NCBI GenBank assembly: GCA_030263535.1 | Contig: SZPB01000012.1 | Coordinates: 1 to 38,060 of the forward strand | DNA: 38,060 nucleotides | Origin: Cytophagia bacterium CHB2 | GTDB taxonomy: Bacteria; Zhuqueibacterota; Zhuqueibacteria; Zhuqueibacterales; Zhuqueibacteraceae | Direction: 5' to 3' | Part shown: positions 1 to 7,325 of the stretch, one piece after another | Position numbering within the stretch: the stretch's first letter is position 1 | Layout of the letters: every line of letters starts with the position of its first letter | Made by a program: the position numbers and the translations under genes | Notes under the pieces: model-generated | Told to the model about the DNA's origin: nothing | The model's database searches: none | The model's input: the letters and a program-made list of their open reading frames with translations, nothing else

Positions 1-44
1 ACCGCCCGGGCGGGCTTCCGGCTATGCCGATTTCGTTTTTGCCT

Positions 45-1715
45 TTATTCGCTTGCTTCACCCAACATCAACGCGCCGATTCCCTCCGCGGAAATCTCAG
101 GCGGGAAGATGCCGGCAAACCGGCCTTTAAACAAAACCGCAATGCGATCCGACAACGCATAAATCTCACTCAATTCGGTCGAGATCAACAATACACCCGC
201 GCCCTGCGCCCGCGCCGCGAGAATCTCTTGATGAATTTTCGCGGTCGCACTTAAATCCACGCCGCGCGTGGGATTGACGGCAATCAACACTTTCGGCCGG
301 CGCGCCAGCTCGCGGCCCACAATGAGCTTTTGTTGATTACCGCCGGAAAGAGTCGTTACCGGCAGATCGAGGTTCGATACGCGTACATCAAAAGTATTCA
401 CAATCGTTTGGCAGTATTCGCGCAGCTTCGCGGGTTGCAGCCACCCGTGTTTGTTGAAATCCGGTGCGCGATAGGCTAGTGCGGCGGCATTTTGTGCAAT
501 CGTCAATTCCGGAAACAATCCCATCTGCTGCCGATCTCCGGGAATATGTGCGAAGCCGGCGACAAAACGTTTTTGGCTTGCCGGGAGCTTGCCGAACCGG
601 CTGATTTGTTGGTCAATGTCTTGATCTTCAAAATAGATTTTTCCGTCTTCGAGCTGGCGCAAACCGAGCAACACTTCCGCCAATTCCGCCTGGCCGTTGC
701 CGTCCACGCCGGCCACGCCCAAAATTTCACTGGCGCGCAACTCGAACGAAAGCCCGTCGAGCGCGAGATGGCCGGGATTGCCCCGGGCACGTAACCGTTG
801 AGCGCGTAAAACGATTTTGGTTTGCGCGGCCGCCGGTGCACTGCTTGGCGACTTGCCCTGAGCTTGCCGAACGGGCGTAATGGCGCGGCGGATCATCTCG
901 ATGTTGGCCTCTGCGGTGTTGAATGCGCCGGAAATCTTGCCGTTGCGCAACACCGTAATGCGGTCGCTCACTGCCTGCACTTCGTGAATCTTGTGCGAGA
1001 TGAAAATCGTGGCATAACCCTCCTCGCGCAAGCGCTGCAGCAGGGCGAACAACTCCTTCACTTCTTGCGGCGCGAGCACGGCTGTAGGCTCATCCAGAAT
1101 CAGCAAACGGCATTGCCGCAACAGGGTTTTGACGATTTCCACGCGCTGGCGTTGGCCCACGGAGAGATCCGCAATCTTGCTATTCAGGCTGAATCCCGCA
1201 TGTTGCGAGGGGCGCGGCGCTTCATTGTTTTTATCGCCGCGTGATTTTTTTTTCATGCGCAGGATTTGGCGCAGCCCCAGCCACGGATGCCTCCGGGATG
1301 ACGCAGGGTGGGAGATGTTGATGTCAATACCCAGGCGGCGGCAAAGCTCAAGCACCTCGGTTTGCGCCTGCTGCAACGCTGCGCCGCGCACGCCAAAACG
1401 TGGATTGCCGAGCAGAAAATTCTCCATCACCGTGAAATCGGGCACGAGCATGAAATGCTGGTGAATCATGCCAATGCCCGCGCGGATGGCGTCTGCCGGA
1501 CTGGCCGGACGAAACGGCTTGCCCGCGAGTCTCATCTCGCCGGCCTCGGGCTGCAGCAAGCCGTACAAAATATTCATGAGTGTGCTCTTGCCCGCGCCGT
1601 TTTCGCCGAGCACTGCGTGAATCTCGCCGGCGTTGACGCTCAAGCTCACGCCGTCGAGTGCGATGGTACTGCCGAAGCGTTTATGCAGGTGGTTGATTTC
1701 GAGGAGAGAGGGCAT
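45..1715 (-). CDS. Sugar/nucleoside-type ABC importer ATP-binding protein, two ATPase domains
   Basis: This protein would power uptake of a nucleoside or simple sugar with membrane permeases and a BmpA-type binding protein, none of which lies in the window. Domain 1 has Walker A GENGAGKST (residues 37-45), signature LSVGQRQR (184-191) and Walker B LLILDEP. Domain 2 has the degenerate Walker A GVDGNGQAEL (336-345) typical of the YufO/NupA group, signature LSGGNQQK (456-463) and a TRGVD segment. At 556 residues it is longer than usual for the family. About 40 extra residues (136-177, Arg/Lys/Ser/Pro-rich) sit just before the first signature, and the interdomain linker carries RQAQGK encoded by a repeat-like sequence. 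The frame stays open, so it may still work. Start ATG at 1715. Partner permeases may lie left of the window. The family is clear; the substrate is a guess. Confidence 0.93.
   Translation of the reverse strand: MPSLLEINHLHKRFGSTIALDGVSLSVNAGEIHAVLGENGAGKSTLMNILYGLLQPEAGEMRLAGKPFRPASPADAIRAGIGMIHQHFMLVPDFTVMENFLLGNPRFGVRGAALQQAQTEVLELCRRLGIDINISHPASSRRHPWLGLRQILRMKKKSRGDKNNEAPRPSQHAGFSLNSKIADLSVGQRQRVEIVKTLLRQCRLLILDEPTAVLAPQEVKELFALLQRLREEGYATIFISHKIHEVQAVSDRITVLRNGKISGAFNTAEANIEMIRRAITPVRQAQGKSPSSAPAAAQTKIVLRAQRLRARGNPGHLALDGLSFELRASEILGVAGVDGNGQAELAEVLLGLRQLEDGKIYFEDQDIDQQISRFGKLPASQKRFVAGFAHIPGDRQQMGLFPELTIAQNAAALAYRAPDFNKHGWLQPAKLREYCQTIVNTFDVRVSNLDLPVTTLSGGNQQKLIVGRELARRPKVLIAVNPTRGVDLSATAKIHQEILAARAQGAGVLLISTELSEIYALSDRIAVLFKGRFAGIFPPEISAEGIGALMLGEASE
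852..875. repeat. Repeat-like segment inside the ABC ATPase linker
   Basis: The sequence reads CTTGCCCTGAGCTTGCCGAA followed by CGGG. It resembles half of a palindromic repeat (CCCTGAGCTTGTCGAA type) that I recall from many environmental bacterial genomes. On the minus strand it encodes RQAQGK in the linker between the two ATPase domains. No second copy was seen in this window, so the repeat identity rests on recall rather than on a match here. Confidence 0.45.
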
Positions 1716-1823
1716 CTAGGGCAATGTTTAGCTAAGTTTGTAATCGCGCCTTCAGGTGTTCACCTTGCGAATTGACCTTCTCGCGCAAGCGAGACTCCGA
1801 TTTCCCGGCGGCAATCAAAAAAA

Positions 1824-1891
1824 GAAGGAACTGGCCCTGGTCCCAAGACGAAGGAATCGTCATGTGCGGGATCCAAGAACCAGCTCCTTCC
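1824..1891. repeat. Imperfect inverted repeat (hairpin) in the 1716-2180 spacer
   Basis: GAAGGAACTGG at 1824-1834 pairs with CCAGCTCCTTC at 1880-1890, with one mismatch. Pairing then continues inward imperfectly through TCCC/GGGA-like segments. Shorter hairpins lie just left: AGGTG-TT-CACCT near 1755-1766 and CTCGC-GCAA-GCGAG at 1780-1793. There is no T-run in the right place for a minus-strand terminator. The spacer separates the export operon from the ABC importer gene and holds no convincing coding sequence. Confidence 0.6.
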
Positions 1892-2054
1892 AAATTAACA
1901 CTGGCAAGATAACAAAATATGGCGCAAATTATTTTCATAAACAAAAGATTTTTTGCCTTCGAACGGAATAACTGTGGAGTTGTGTGCGGCAGGCCATCAA
2001 GCTTTGATGAAAAGTAACCATCGTGCAAAATTCAGGTACTAAAGGTACTTTTTT

Positions 2055-2092
2055 AGCCACGGATGAACACGAATTTCCACGGATTCTCACGG
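2055..2092. repeat. CACGGAT-type tandem repeat
   Basis: The unit CACGGAT or a near variant recurs about every 10-12 bases (2059 onward: CACGGAT, ACACGAAT, CACGGAT, CACGG). The wording AGCCACGGATGAACACG matches a dispersed repeat I recall from many environmental genomes. It lies just downstream of the second permease, between operons. No open frame or promoter is apparent in it. Confidence 0.5.
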
Positions 2093-2180
2093 TCAAAAGC
2101 CCCGCACCGATGTTTAGACAAGTTGAAAATCGAGGCTCTTCGAGCAGCCGTATGCGTTTAGAAGGTTTAGTCGTCTTGCA

Positions 2181-3374
2181 TTATTCATAATGCAACGCTT
2201 CTGCGGGGCGAACCTTGGTCGCCAGCCAACTGGGATACAATCCCGCCGCGCAGGTTAACAGATAAATCAGCGCGATTGAAAGCAGCAAGCCGGTGATGAA
2301 TACGTTGGTACTAACCCCGACCAAATCAAGCAACGGAAGTTGCACGACGACGATGATTCCGAGTAACAAACCGGCGGAGGTAATGGCAAATAGCTCGCCC
2401 AGAATTTGTTTGTAGATATCCTGCGCGGCGGCGCCTTTGGCGCGGCGCAAGCCGATTTCACGCGTGCGCTGCGTAACATTTTGCCACAGCACGCCCACCA
2501 GGCCGAAGCCCACCATAATCATCAGAAATGCGGCAATCAAACCGGCGGCAATCAACGGCGCCAGAAAAAGTTTTAAGGATGACTCACGCTTCTGCGCTAG
2601 CGGCTGTATTTCAAACGACCATTCCTTGGCCACGGCTTGCAGGCGGTTTGCAAGCTTTTCCTCGAACGCTGCCGTTGTTCCCGGGCGAACTTTGATGAGC
2701 AGGTTGCGCGGCGGGCGCTGCGCCGGATTATCCAGTTGCTTCAGCTCAAAGAGATAATTGCCCAACCCCTGATACTCGCCGCCTTGACGAAAATCCGTGA
2801 CGACTCCGATGACGCGAACTTCTTCATTTGCGGACGACCACGGCTCGAATTGCTGGCCGACCGGATCGTCCTCTCCAAACAATGCCCGGCTGAGTTTTTG
2901 ATTAATCACCACCGGCTGCCAATTCATGGCTTCGTCGGCTTTTTCAAACCACCGGCCGGCAACGAGCTGCAGCCCCATTACGTCCTTGAAGTCCACGGAG
3001 ACTTCGTTGACGCCGGCCTCGGCGCGTTTTCCGCGAATTTCGAGGCCGGAAACGCGACCGCCAAAATCGTATGGTGTTGCCAGCGCGCCGGCAACCGCTT
3101 CTACTTCGCCCAAATCGCGCGCGGCAAGATATAATTGATTCACTGTCGCCACTTGTTCGGGCGACCAGTAATCGTCGCTGGTTTGATTCATATTAATATT
3201 AACCTGCCAAACGTTGTCATAAGAGTATCCCAAAGGCTGGTTATAGTTAGCGATGAAATATGAAACCAGCGTTGCAACGGCAAAGAGTACGAGAAACGTA
3301 AAAAAGATTTCGACGATCATCAAAAAGTTGCTTCTTCTACGATTCCACATAAGCTTGCAAATATGCTTGATCAT
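2181..3374 (-). CDS. MacB/FtsX-type ABC transporter permease (second of pair)
   Basis: This is an inner-membrane subunit of the MacB/LolC/FtsX exporter superfamily. The first membrane segment follows the start (about residues 15-40, FFTFLVLFAVATLVSYFI). A large periplasmic domain comes next, containing NQKLSRALFGEDDPVGQQF, a MacB core-domain pattern. Three C-terminal membrane segments follow, with the FtsX-type stretch TQRTREIGLRRAKGA just before the second. The open frame runs further up to 3734, but that stretch is basic, non-conserved and overlaps the upstream gene. The start MIKHICK at 3374 is chosen because GAGGG lies six bases before the ATG; this gives 397 residues, normal for the family. 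It is the last gene of the export operon. It differs clearly in sequence from its partner at 3479-4717, so the two probably form a heterodimer. Confidence 0.93.
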   Translation of the reverse strand: MIKHICKLMWNRRRSNFLMIVEIFFTFLVLFAVATLVSYFIANYNQPLGYSYDNVWQVNINMNQTSDDYWSPEQVATVNQLYLAARDLGEVEAVAGALATPYDFGGRVSGLEIRGKRAEAGVNEVSVDFKDVMGLQLVAGRWFEKADEAMNWQPVVINQKLSRALFGEDDPVGQQFEPWSSANEEVRVIGVVTDFRQGGEYQGLGNYLFELKQLDNPAQRPPRNLLIKVRPGTTAAFEEKLANRLQAVAKEWSFEIQPLAQKRESSLKLFLAPLIAAGLIAAFLMIMVGFGLVGVLWQNVTQRTREIGLRRAKGAAAQDIYKQILGELFAITSAGLLLGIIVVVQLPLLDLVGVSTNVFITGLLLSIALIYLLTCAAGLYPSWLATKVRPAEALHYE

Positions 3375-3380
3375 GATATT

Positions 3381-3385
3381 CCCTC
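3381..3385 (-). promoter_or_regulatory. Ribosome binding site fixing the second permease start
   Basis: GAGGG on the minus strand, six bases before the ATG at 3374. It decides between this start and the roughly 120-residue longer open frame. Confidence 0.6.
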
Positions 3386-3407
3386 GGATGTTTGATGGGC
3401 GGCGCTC

Positions 3408-3438
3408 GCCTCTCGTGCGCGCATGCGCGAAGAGAGGC
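3408..3438. repeat. Hairpin between the two permease genes
   Basis: GCCTCTC (3408-3414) pairs with GAGAGGC (3432-3438). The loop is itself GC-palindromic (GCGCGCATGCGC). It sits in the roughly 100-base gap between the two permease genes. It could be a dispersed repeat or an mRNA structure tuning expression of the second permease. There is no T-tract, so it is not a canonical terminator. Confidence 0.55.
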
Positions 3439-3478
3439 AACGTTAATGGTGATGGCAACCTCTCGCGCGACTGCACCG

Positions 3479-4717
3479 TTAGGAACGCAAGGCCGCAACC
3501 GGATGCAATCGCGACATTTTCCACGCCGGATAGACTCCGGAAAAGACGCCAAAAAATAGAACAAGGCATAAACCGTAAAAAAAGATGCGGTAGTTCATGT
3601 GAAATTCGGCGTACTGTATCAATCCGCTGTTGGTGAGCAGGTGCAGAATGATAACGGCGAAGACGAAGCCGAGCACGCCGCCGATGAGCGTGAGCAGGAC
3701 GTTTTCGACGACAAATTGCCCGACGAGAACCCACGAGGAAGCGCCGAAAGCTTTGCGCACGCCGATCTCAGAAGCGCGTTCCATGATGCGGCTGACATTG
3801 AGATTGACAAGATTCACGGTGGGCAACACCATGAACATGATCATCAACACAACGATGATTGCCAGCAGCCGGCCGGCATAACTCTCCGCGGAGCGATCAT
3901 TCGCGAACAAGCCGCGCGCAATTGTTTCAAAAAAAGTTTCCGCCGCAGAAACAACCGTGTTGAACTCGCGGGGATCAGCAAATTCAACCTGCGTGAGTTT
4001 GTCTTGAAACTCTTCTTTGATCTTGGCAAAATCAGCGCGATCCTTCGCCAGGATTAAGGCCAGAAAATTGCCCGTCAAATCAGTCGAGGGTTTTGCCTTG
4101 GCGGTGCTGAGCGGCACCCACACGTCGGAAAAGGGTGTGAGACGGAAGATCGGGGTATTTTTTACCACGCCCACGACGCGAAAATTTTGACCGTCGACTG
4201 CGATCGTTTTGCCCACGGCGTTTGCGTCACCAAAGAAATTTTTGCGTGTGGCTTCATTGATCACAGCAACATCGTTGGCGTTGCGGTTATCCTCCTGCGT
4301 GAAAGCCTGCCCTTCCAAAAATTCGAAATCCAAAATTTCCCAAAAAGCGCCGTCGGTATATTTGAGGTAAACAGGTTTGCGTTGCCCGTTTTGATAAGAA
4401 TTCACTCCGCGAGGAAACGTGAAGATGGAGACTTTTTCCGGGGTGGACAATGTGCGAACATAGCGATCCAAAAAATTATACCCCGCGGCGCCCGACCGGC
4501 TACTGCTGCCGTCCGGGCTTGAAATAAACACCGTGAAGACGCCGAGCGAACGATTCAGCCTGGTCTCCGGCGGCAGCGGACCGAAAATATGATCAAGAAA
4601 AGCGACCACCACCATCAACACAACCAGCGTGAAGCTGATGCCGAAGAGGCTGATGAAGGTGAAGAATTTCCGCCGCAACAGGACTTTTATGGCGATTTTT
4701 AAATAGTTTTTAAGCAT
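3479..4717 (-). CDS. MacB/FtsX-type ABC transporter permease (first of pair)
   Basis: A 412-residue inner-membrane permease. It has an N-terminal membrane segment (about residues 18-42, FTFISLFGISFTLVVLMVVV), a MacB-type periplasmic domain with NEATRKNFFGDANAVGKTI, and three C-terminal membrane segments. The conserved cytoplasmic motif RASEIGVRKAFGAS lies before the second of these. The ATG at 4717 is preceded by AGGAAC. It follows the ATPase gene after 80 bases that contain a stable inverted repeat. With the adaptor, the ATPase and the second permease it should form a MacAB-like machine exporting a lipid, peptide or drug from the inner membrane. No TolC-like outer-membrane channel is in the window, and the substrate cannot be read from the sequence. 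Confidence 0.94.
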   Translation of the reverse strand: MLKNYLKIAIKVLLRRKFFTFISLFGISFTLVVLMVVVAFLDHIFGPLPPETRLNRSLGVFTVFISSPDGSSSRSGAAGYNFLDRYVRTLSTPEKVSIFTFPRGVNSYQNGQRKPVYLKYTDGAFWEILDFEFLEGQAFTQEDNRNANDVAVINEATRKNFFGDANAVGKTIAVDGQNFRVVGVVKNTPIFRLTPFSDVWVPLSTAKAKPSTDLTGNFLALILAKDRADFAKIKEEFQDKLTQVEFADPREFNTVVSAAETFFETIARGLFANDRSAESYAGRLLAIIVVLMIMFMVLPTVNLVNLNVSRIMERASEIGVRKAFGASSWVLVGQFVVENVLLTLIGGVLGFVFAVIILHLLTNSGLIQYAEFHMNYRIFFYGLCLVLFFGVFSGVYPAWKMSRLHPVAALRS

Positions 4718-4734
4718 AATCTGGTTCCTGGTTG

Positions 4735-4796
4735 CTTGTTTCTGGTTGCTCGTTGCGTCTTTTCCAGTTTGCTAGCAACAAGCGACCAGCAACGAG
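4735..4796. repeat. Inverted repeat of GTTGCT-type units between ATPase and permease
   Basis: Arms 4735-4756 and 4775-4796 are complementary at 18 of 22 positions, around an 18-base loop. The left arm and the bases before it contain repeated CTGGTTGCT/CTCGTTGC units. The structure fills most of the 80-base gap and ends two bases before the ATPase stop codon. It may be a dispersed palindromic repeat that now sits in the operon mRNA. Confidence 0.65.
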
Positions 4797-4797
4797 T

Positions 4798-5463
4798 TTA
4801 GTTCACCTGCCTCCCATCAAACAGCCGTACAATTCGTTCCGTTTTCTCACCGAGGCGCGGATCGTGCGTGACCATCACAACCGTTGTTTTTTCCTCTTGA
4901 TTGAGATCGAACAGGATATTCATAATCTCGTCGCCCATGTGGCTGTCGAGATTGCCGGTAGGTTCATCGGCGAGCAGGATTTTAGGTTTGCCCACAATGG
5001 CGCGCGCAATTGCGACACGCTGCTGCTGTCCGCCGGAAAGTTGCGAGGGGAAATGATGCACGCGCGAGGCCAGTCCCACACGATCGAGCGCGCGCAGCGC
5101 GAGCCGGCGGCGTTCAGCGTTGGAGAGGCGGCGATAAAGCAGCGGGATTTCAACGTTATCCACCACGCTGAGATCATTGATGAGATGAAAGCTTTGAAAA
5201 ATAAATCCGATATATTCGTTGCGCAACCTCGCAAGCTGCTGGTCGCGATAGGAGGTAATCGTCGCGCCGTTGATCTGAATTTGCCCTCTTGAAGGTTCAT
5301 CCAACAGCCCGACGAGGTTGAGCAACGTGCTTTTGCCCGAGCCGGACGGCCCCATCACGGCGATGAACTCACCCTCTCGCACGTGCAGATTGAGATTGGC
5401 CAGCGCCTGCGTCTCAATCTTGTCGGTGCGATAAACTTTCTCGACGTTTTCAAGTTTTATCAT
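4798..5463 (-). CDS. LolD/MacB-type ABC transporter ATP-binding protein
   Basis: A 221-residue cytoplasmic ATPase with a complete set of ABC motifs: Walker [10 protein letters not shown] (38-46), Q-loop Gln90, signature LSGGQQQR (142-149), Walker B ILLADEP (162-168) and H-loop His200. The length and the PTGNLD segment match the LolD/FtsE/MacB-N group, which drives FtsX-type permeases by mechanotransmission rather than substrate transport through a channel. The start follows a strong GGAGG seven bases upstream. It lies between the adaptor gene (73-base gap) and the first permease, as expected for one operon. Confidence 0.96.
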   Translation of the reverse strand: MIKLENVEKVYRTDKIETQALANLNLHVREGEFIAVMGPSGSGKSTLLNLVGLLDEPSRGQIQINGATITSYRDQQLARLRNEYIGFIFQSFHLINDLSVVDNVEIPLLYRRLSNAERRRLALRALDRVGLASRVHHFPSQLSGGQQQRVAIARAIVGKPKILLADEPTGNLDSHMGDEIMNILFDLNQEEKTTVVMVTHDPRLGEKTERIVRLFDGRQVN

Positions 5464-5536
5464 GCTGCCTCCGAAATGTTTTGAACCTCAATGCCTCAAA
5501 TGTGAACGTTCACTGGAAATTTCGACGGAGAATTCT

Positions 5537-6787
5537 TTATTTTCGAATTTTCACTTCCTTCATATGAATAAAGTCTCTCATATCCGAAATAATCACTTCC
5601 TCGCCTTCTTGCAAGCCCGCCATCACTTCAAAATAATCGAAGCCAACCAGTCCGATGCGCACCGGTGTGCGAACCGCTGCGCCGTCCCGTATCACAAAAA
5701 CCTCGTGTTCGCCTTCGCCGGTCACGAACGGGCCGCGTTTCACGCGCAGCGTTTTTTCTTTGGCTGCCGTGACCACGTAAACGTCGACGCGCAGATTTGC
5801 GCGCAAACGTGGGCTGGTCTTGTCTTCCAGCGCGACGAGAAAAGTGACGATGCCGTTTTGAATTGCCGGCAGCACGCTGGCAATCGTGCCGGCAAGATTG
5901 GTTTCATCGTCGATTTTCACGTTGACCGGCAAACCGGCAGCGAGCCGGGAAGCATGCACATCCGAAACCGTGGCCTCCACGCGAAAGGCGTTCAAGTCCG
6001 CGATTTTCGCCAGCATTTCGCCCTTGCCAATCGTGACGCCTTCTTGCGGCACCACCCAGGTGAGCACGCCGTTGCGATCGGCTTTCGTCGCCGCCAATTC
6101 GAGCTGGCGCGCAGCTTCATCGCGCTCGCCGCGCGTGATTTTGGTTTCGAGCGTCACGCCTTCCAATTGGTTTTGCAGCGATTGTTGCGTATTGGCGATT
6201 GAGTTTTCGAGTTGCGCAAATTCGAGGTAAGCAATCTCCAGTTCGAGCTTGCTTTGCCGGACCTGCTCTTTGCTGCTCCCGCCAATCTGAAACAGCTTTT
6301 CTTCTTGCTCGACTTTGGTTTGTAGATAATCAATGCGCAGTTTCTTGATTTGAAGTTCGCTGCGCAAATCGTTCAATGTCTTGTCAAGATCGATTCTAAG
6401 CTGGGCCTGGCGGTTCTCCTTGAGGGCGAGTTGTTCATTAAGCCGGGCCAGCGCAAGTTTGGCTTCGCTGACATCCAACTCGATAATCGGCTGGCCGATT
6501 TGTATTGTTGTGCCGGCCGTGCGCAGAATGCGCAGCACACGCGTGTCCAGCGGGCTGGAGATGACTTGCTCGAACTCCGGTACCACAGTGCCTGCGGCTG
6601 AGATCGTTGCAGCCATTGGCCCGGCTTCGACTTTCGCCGTGCGAATGCGGTTCTTGCTCACCGAAGGCGAGATCCAGCCGGGAATCCAAAACAAGAGCGC
6701 TGCCACAGCCGCGACAATCACCCCGAGACGAACGTATCGCTTCGTGAGTTGCTCTTTCAAAAAAGCCGGATCAAGTGGTCGATCCAC
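5537..6787 (-). CDS. HlyD/MacA-like periplasmic adaptor (membrane fusion protein)
   Basis: A 416-residue adaptor that would link the inner-membrane ABC exporter to an outer-membrane channel. One N-terminal membrane anchor (about residues 20-39, ending FWIPGW) is followed by a barrel-sandwich/lipoyl half around AGTVVPEFEQVISSPLDTRV. A long alpha-helical hairpin rich in Leu, Gln, Glu and Lys (roughly 110-215) comes next, then the second lipoyl half with VVPQEGVTIGKGEMLAKI and beta-barrel and membrane-proximal domains. The start is GTG at 6787, preceded by AGGAGA. It is the first gene of the export operon; any promoter should lie in 6788-6986. The family is certain, the cargo unknown. Confidence 0.94.
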   Translation of the reverse strand: MDRPLDPAFLKEQLTKRYVRLGVIVAAVAALLFWIPGWISPSVSKNRIRTAKVEAGPMAATISAAGTVVPEFEQVISSPLDTRVLRILRTAGTTIQIGQPIIELDVSEAKLALARLNEQLALKENRQAQLRIDLDKTLNDLRSELQIKKLRIDYLQTKVEQEEKLFQIGGSSKEQVRQSKLELEIAYLEFAQLENSIANTQQSLQNQLEGVTLETKITRGERDEAARQLELAATKADRNGVLTWVVPQEGVTIGKGEMLAKIADLNAFRVEATVSDVHASRLAAGLPVNVKIDDETNLAGTIASVLPAIQNGIVTFLVALEDKTSPRLRANLRVDVYVVTAAKEKTLRVKRGPFVTGEGEHEVFVIRDGAAVRTPVRIGLVGFDYFEVMAGLQEGEEVIISDMRDFIHMKEVKIRK

Positions 6788-6986
6788 TCTACAGTCTCCT
6801 AAAACGTGATGAAGTCAAGTTTTGGTTTTTGAGCACGAGTTGTCATATGAACAGCGCTTGCGTCAACATTTGCTCGCGACAACTGCAAGCAATATGCCGT
6901 TTTTTAAGAACTTGATTAGAATGATATTAGCGAGATATGCAGGATCCGAAAGATGTTCGACTTCGAACGGCGGGTGTTCAGAATCA
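6788..6986. other. Intergenic region upstream of the export operon
   Basis: AT-richer than its surroundings. It should contain the promoter for the adaptor-ATPase-permease operon reading leftwards, but I cannot pick convincing -35/-10 boxes. The short open frames here have no recognisable content. Confidence 0.3.
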
Positions 6987-7130
6987 GAGTTAGAGGCAAG
7001 ACCGTTCACTTAACATTTCGTTCGTAGTCCCGGCCCATTGTGGGCCGATTCTAACGCAAATAATTTCAATCTTCCTGCAGTGCCCCACGAGCGGGCAGGG
7101 CTACTGAGTGAACGGTATTGGAGTTAGAGG
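6987..7130. mobile_element. Nested palindromic element, copy 1 (MITE-like)
   Basis: Three layers are visible. The outermost is a 10-base direct repeat GAGTTAGAGG at 6987-6996 and 7121-7130. Inside is a perfect 10-base inverted repeat, ACCGTTCACT at 7001-7010 and AGTGAACGGT at 7107-7116. The 81-base core at 7024-7104 begins GTAGTCCCGGCCCATTGTGG and ends GCGGGCAGGGCTAC, with complementary ends. The core has the same length and the same ends as the core at 10118-10198. Direct repeats flanking inverted ends are what a non-autonomous transposable element leaves. No transposase is present, so mobilisation in trans is inferred. Confidence 0.65.
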
Positions 7131-7317
7131 GGTTGAGCGAGGCAAATCAAAGCTTGTGGAGGGAATGCTATTTTTGCCTTGCCAAAATGAGTTGAATGAT
7201 TTTCTTAAAATGAATGGCTATCAAGGTGAGTTTGAATTTCATAATAACCTCGTCGAGATGAAGTCGGCTTGGGCAAAAGATGTGTATTACGAAATTTATT
7301 GCCCAAGCCGAATGTAA
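7108..7317 (+). pseudogene. AT-rich plus-strand open frame, probable gene fragment
   Basis: This is the only plausible coding stretch on the plus strand, about 69 codons from a GTG inside the palindromic element to a TAA eight bases before the convergent gene at 7326. The later part (from MLFLPCQNELNDFLK to the end) reads like protein, with AT-rich codons unlike the GC-rich neighbours. The first residues are encoded by the repeat, and TGA directly precedes the GTG. The simplest reading is the 3' end of a foreign gene whose front was lost or replaced when the element arrived. No family recognised. Confidence 0.35.
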
Positions 7318-7325
7318 ACCAATTT

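Noticed and set aside
1732-2028. 98-residue minus-strand open frame in the repeat-rich spacer
   Set aside because: It runs through hairpins and repeats, has no ribosome site, and its apparent protein content is explained by the inverted repeat.
3375-3734. 120-residue N-terminal extension of the second permease
   Set aside because: Basic, non-conserved, overlaps the first permease gene and spans a hairpin. A good ribosome site supports the start at 3374.
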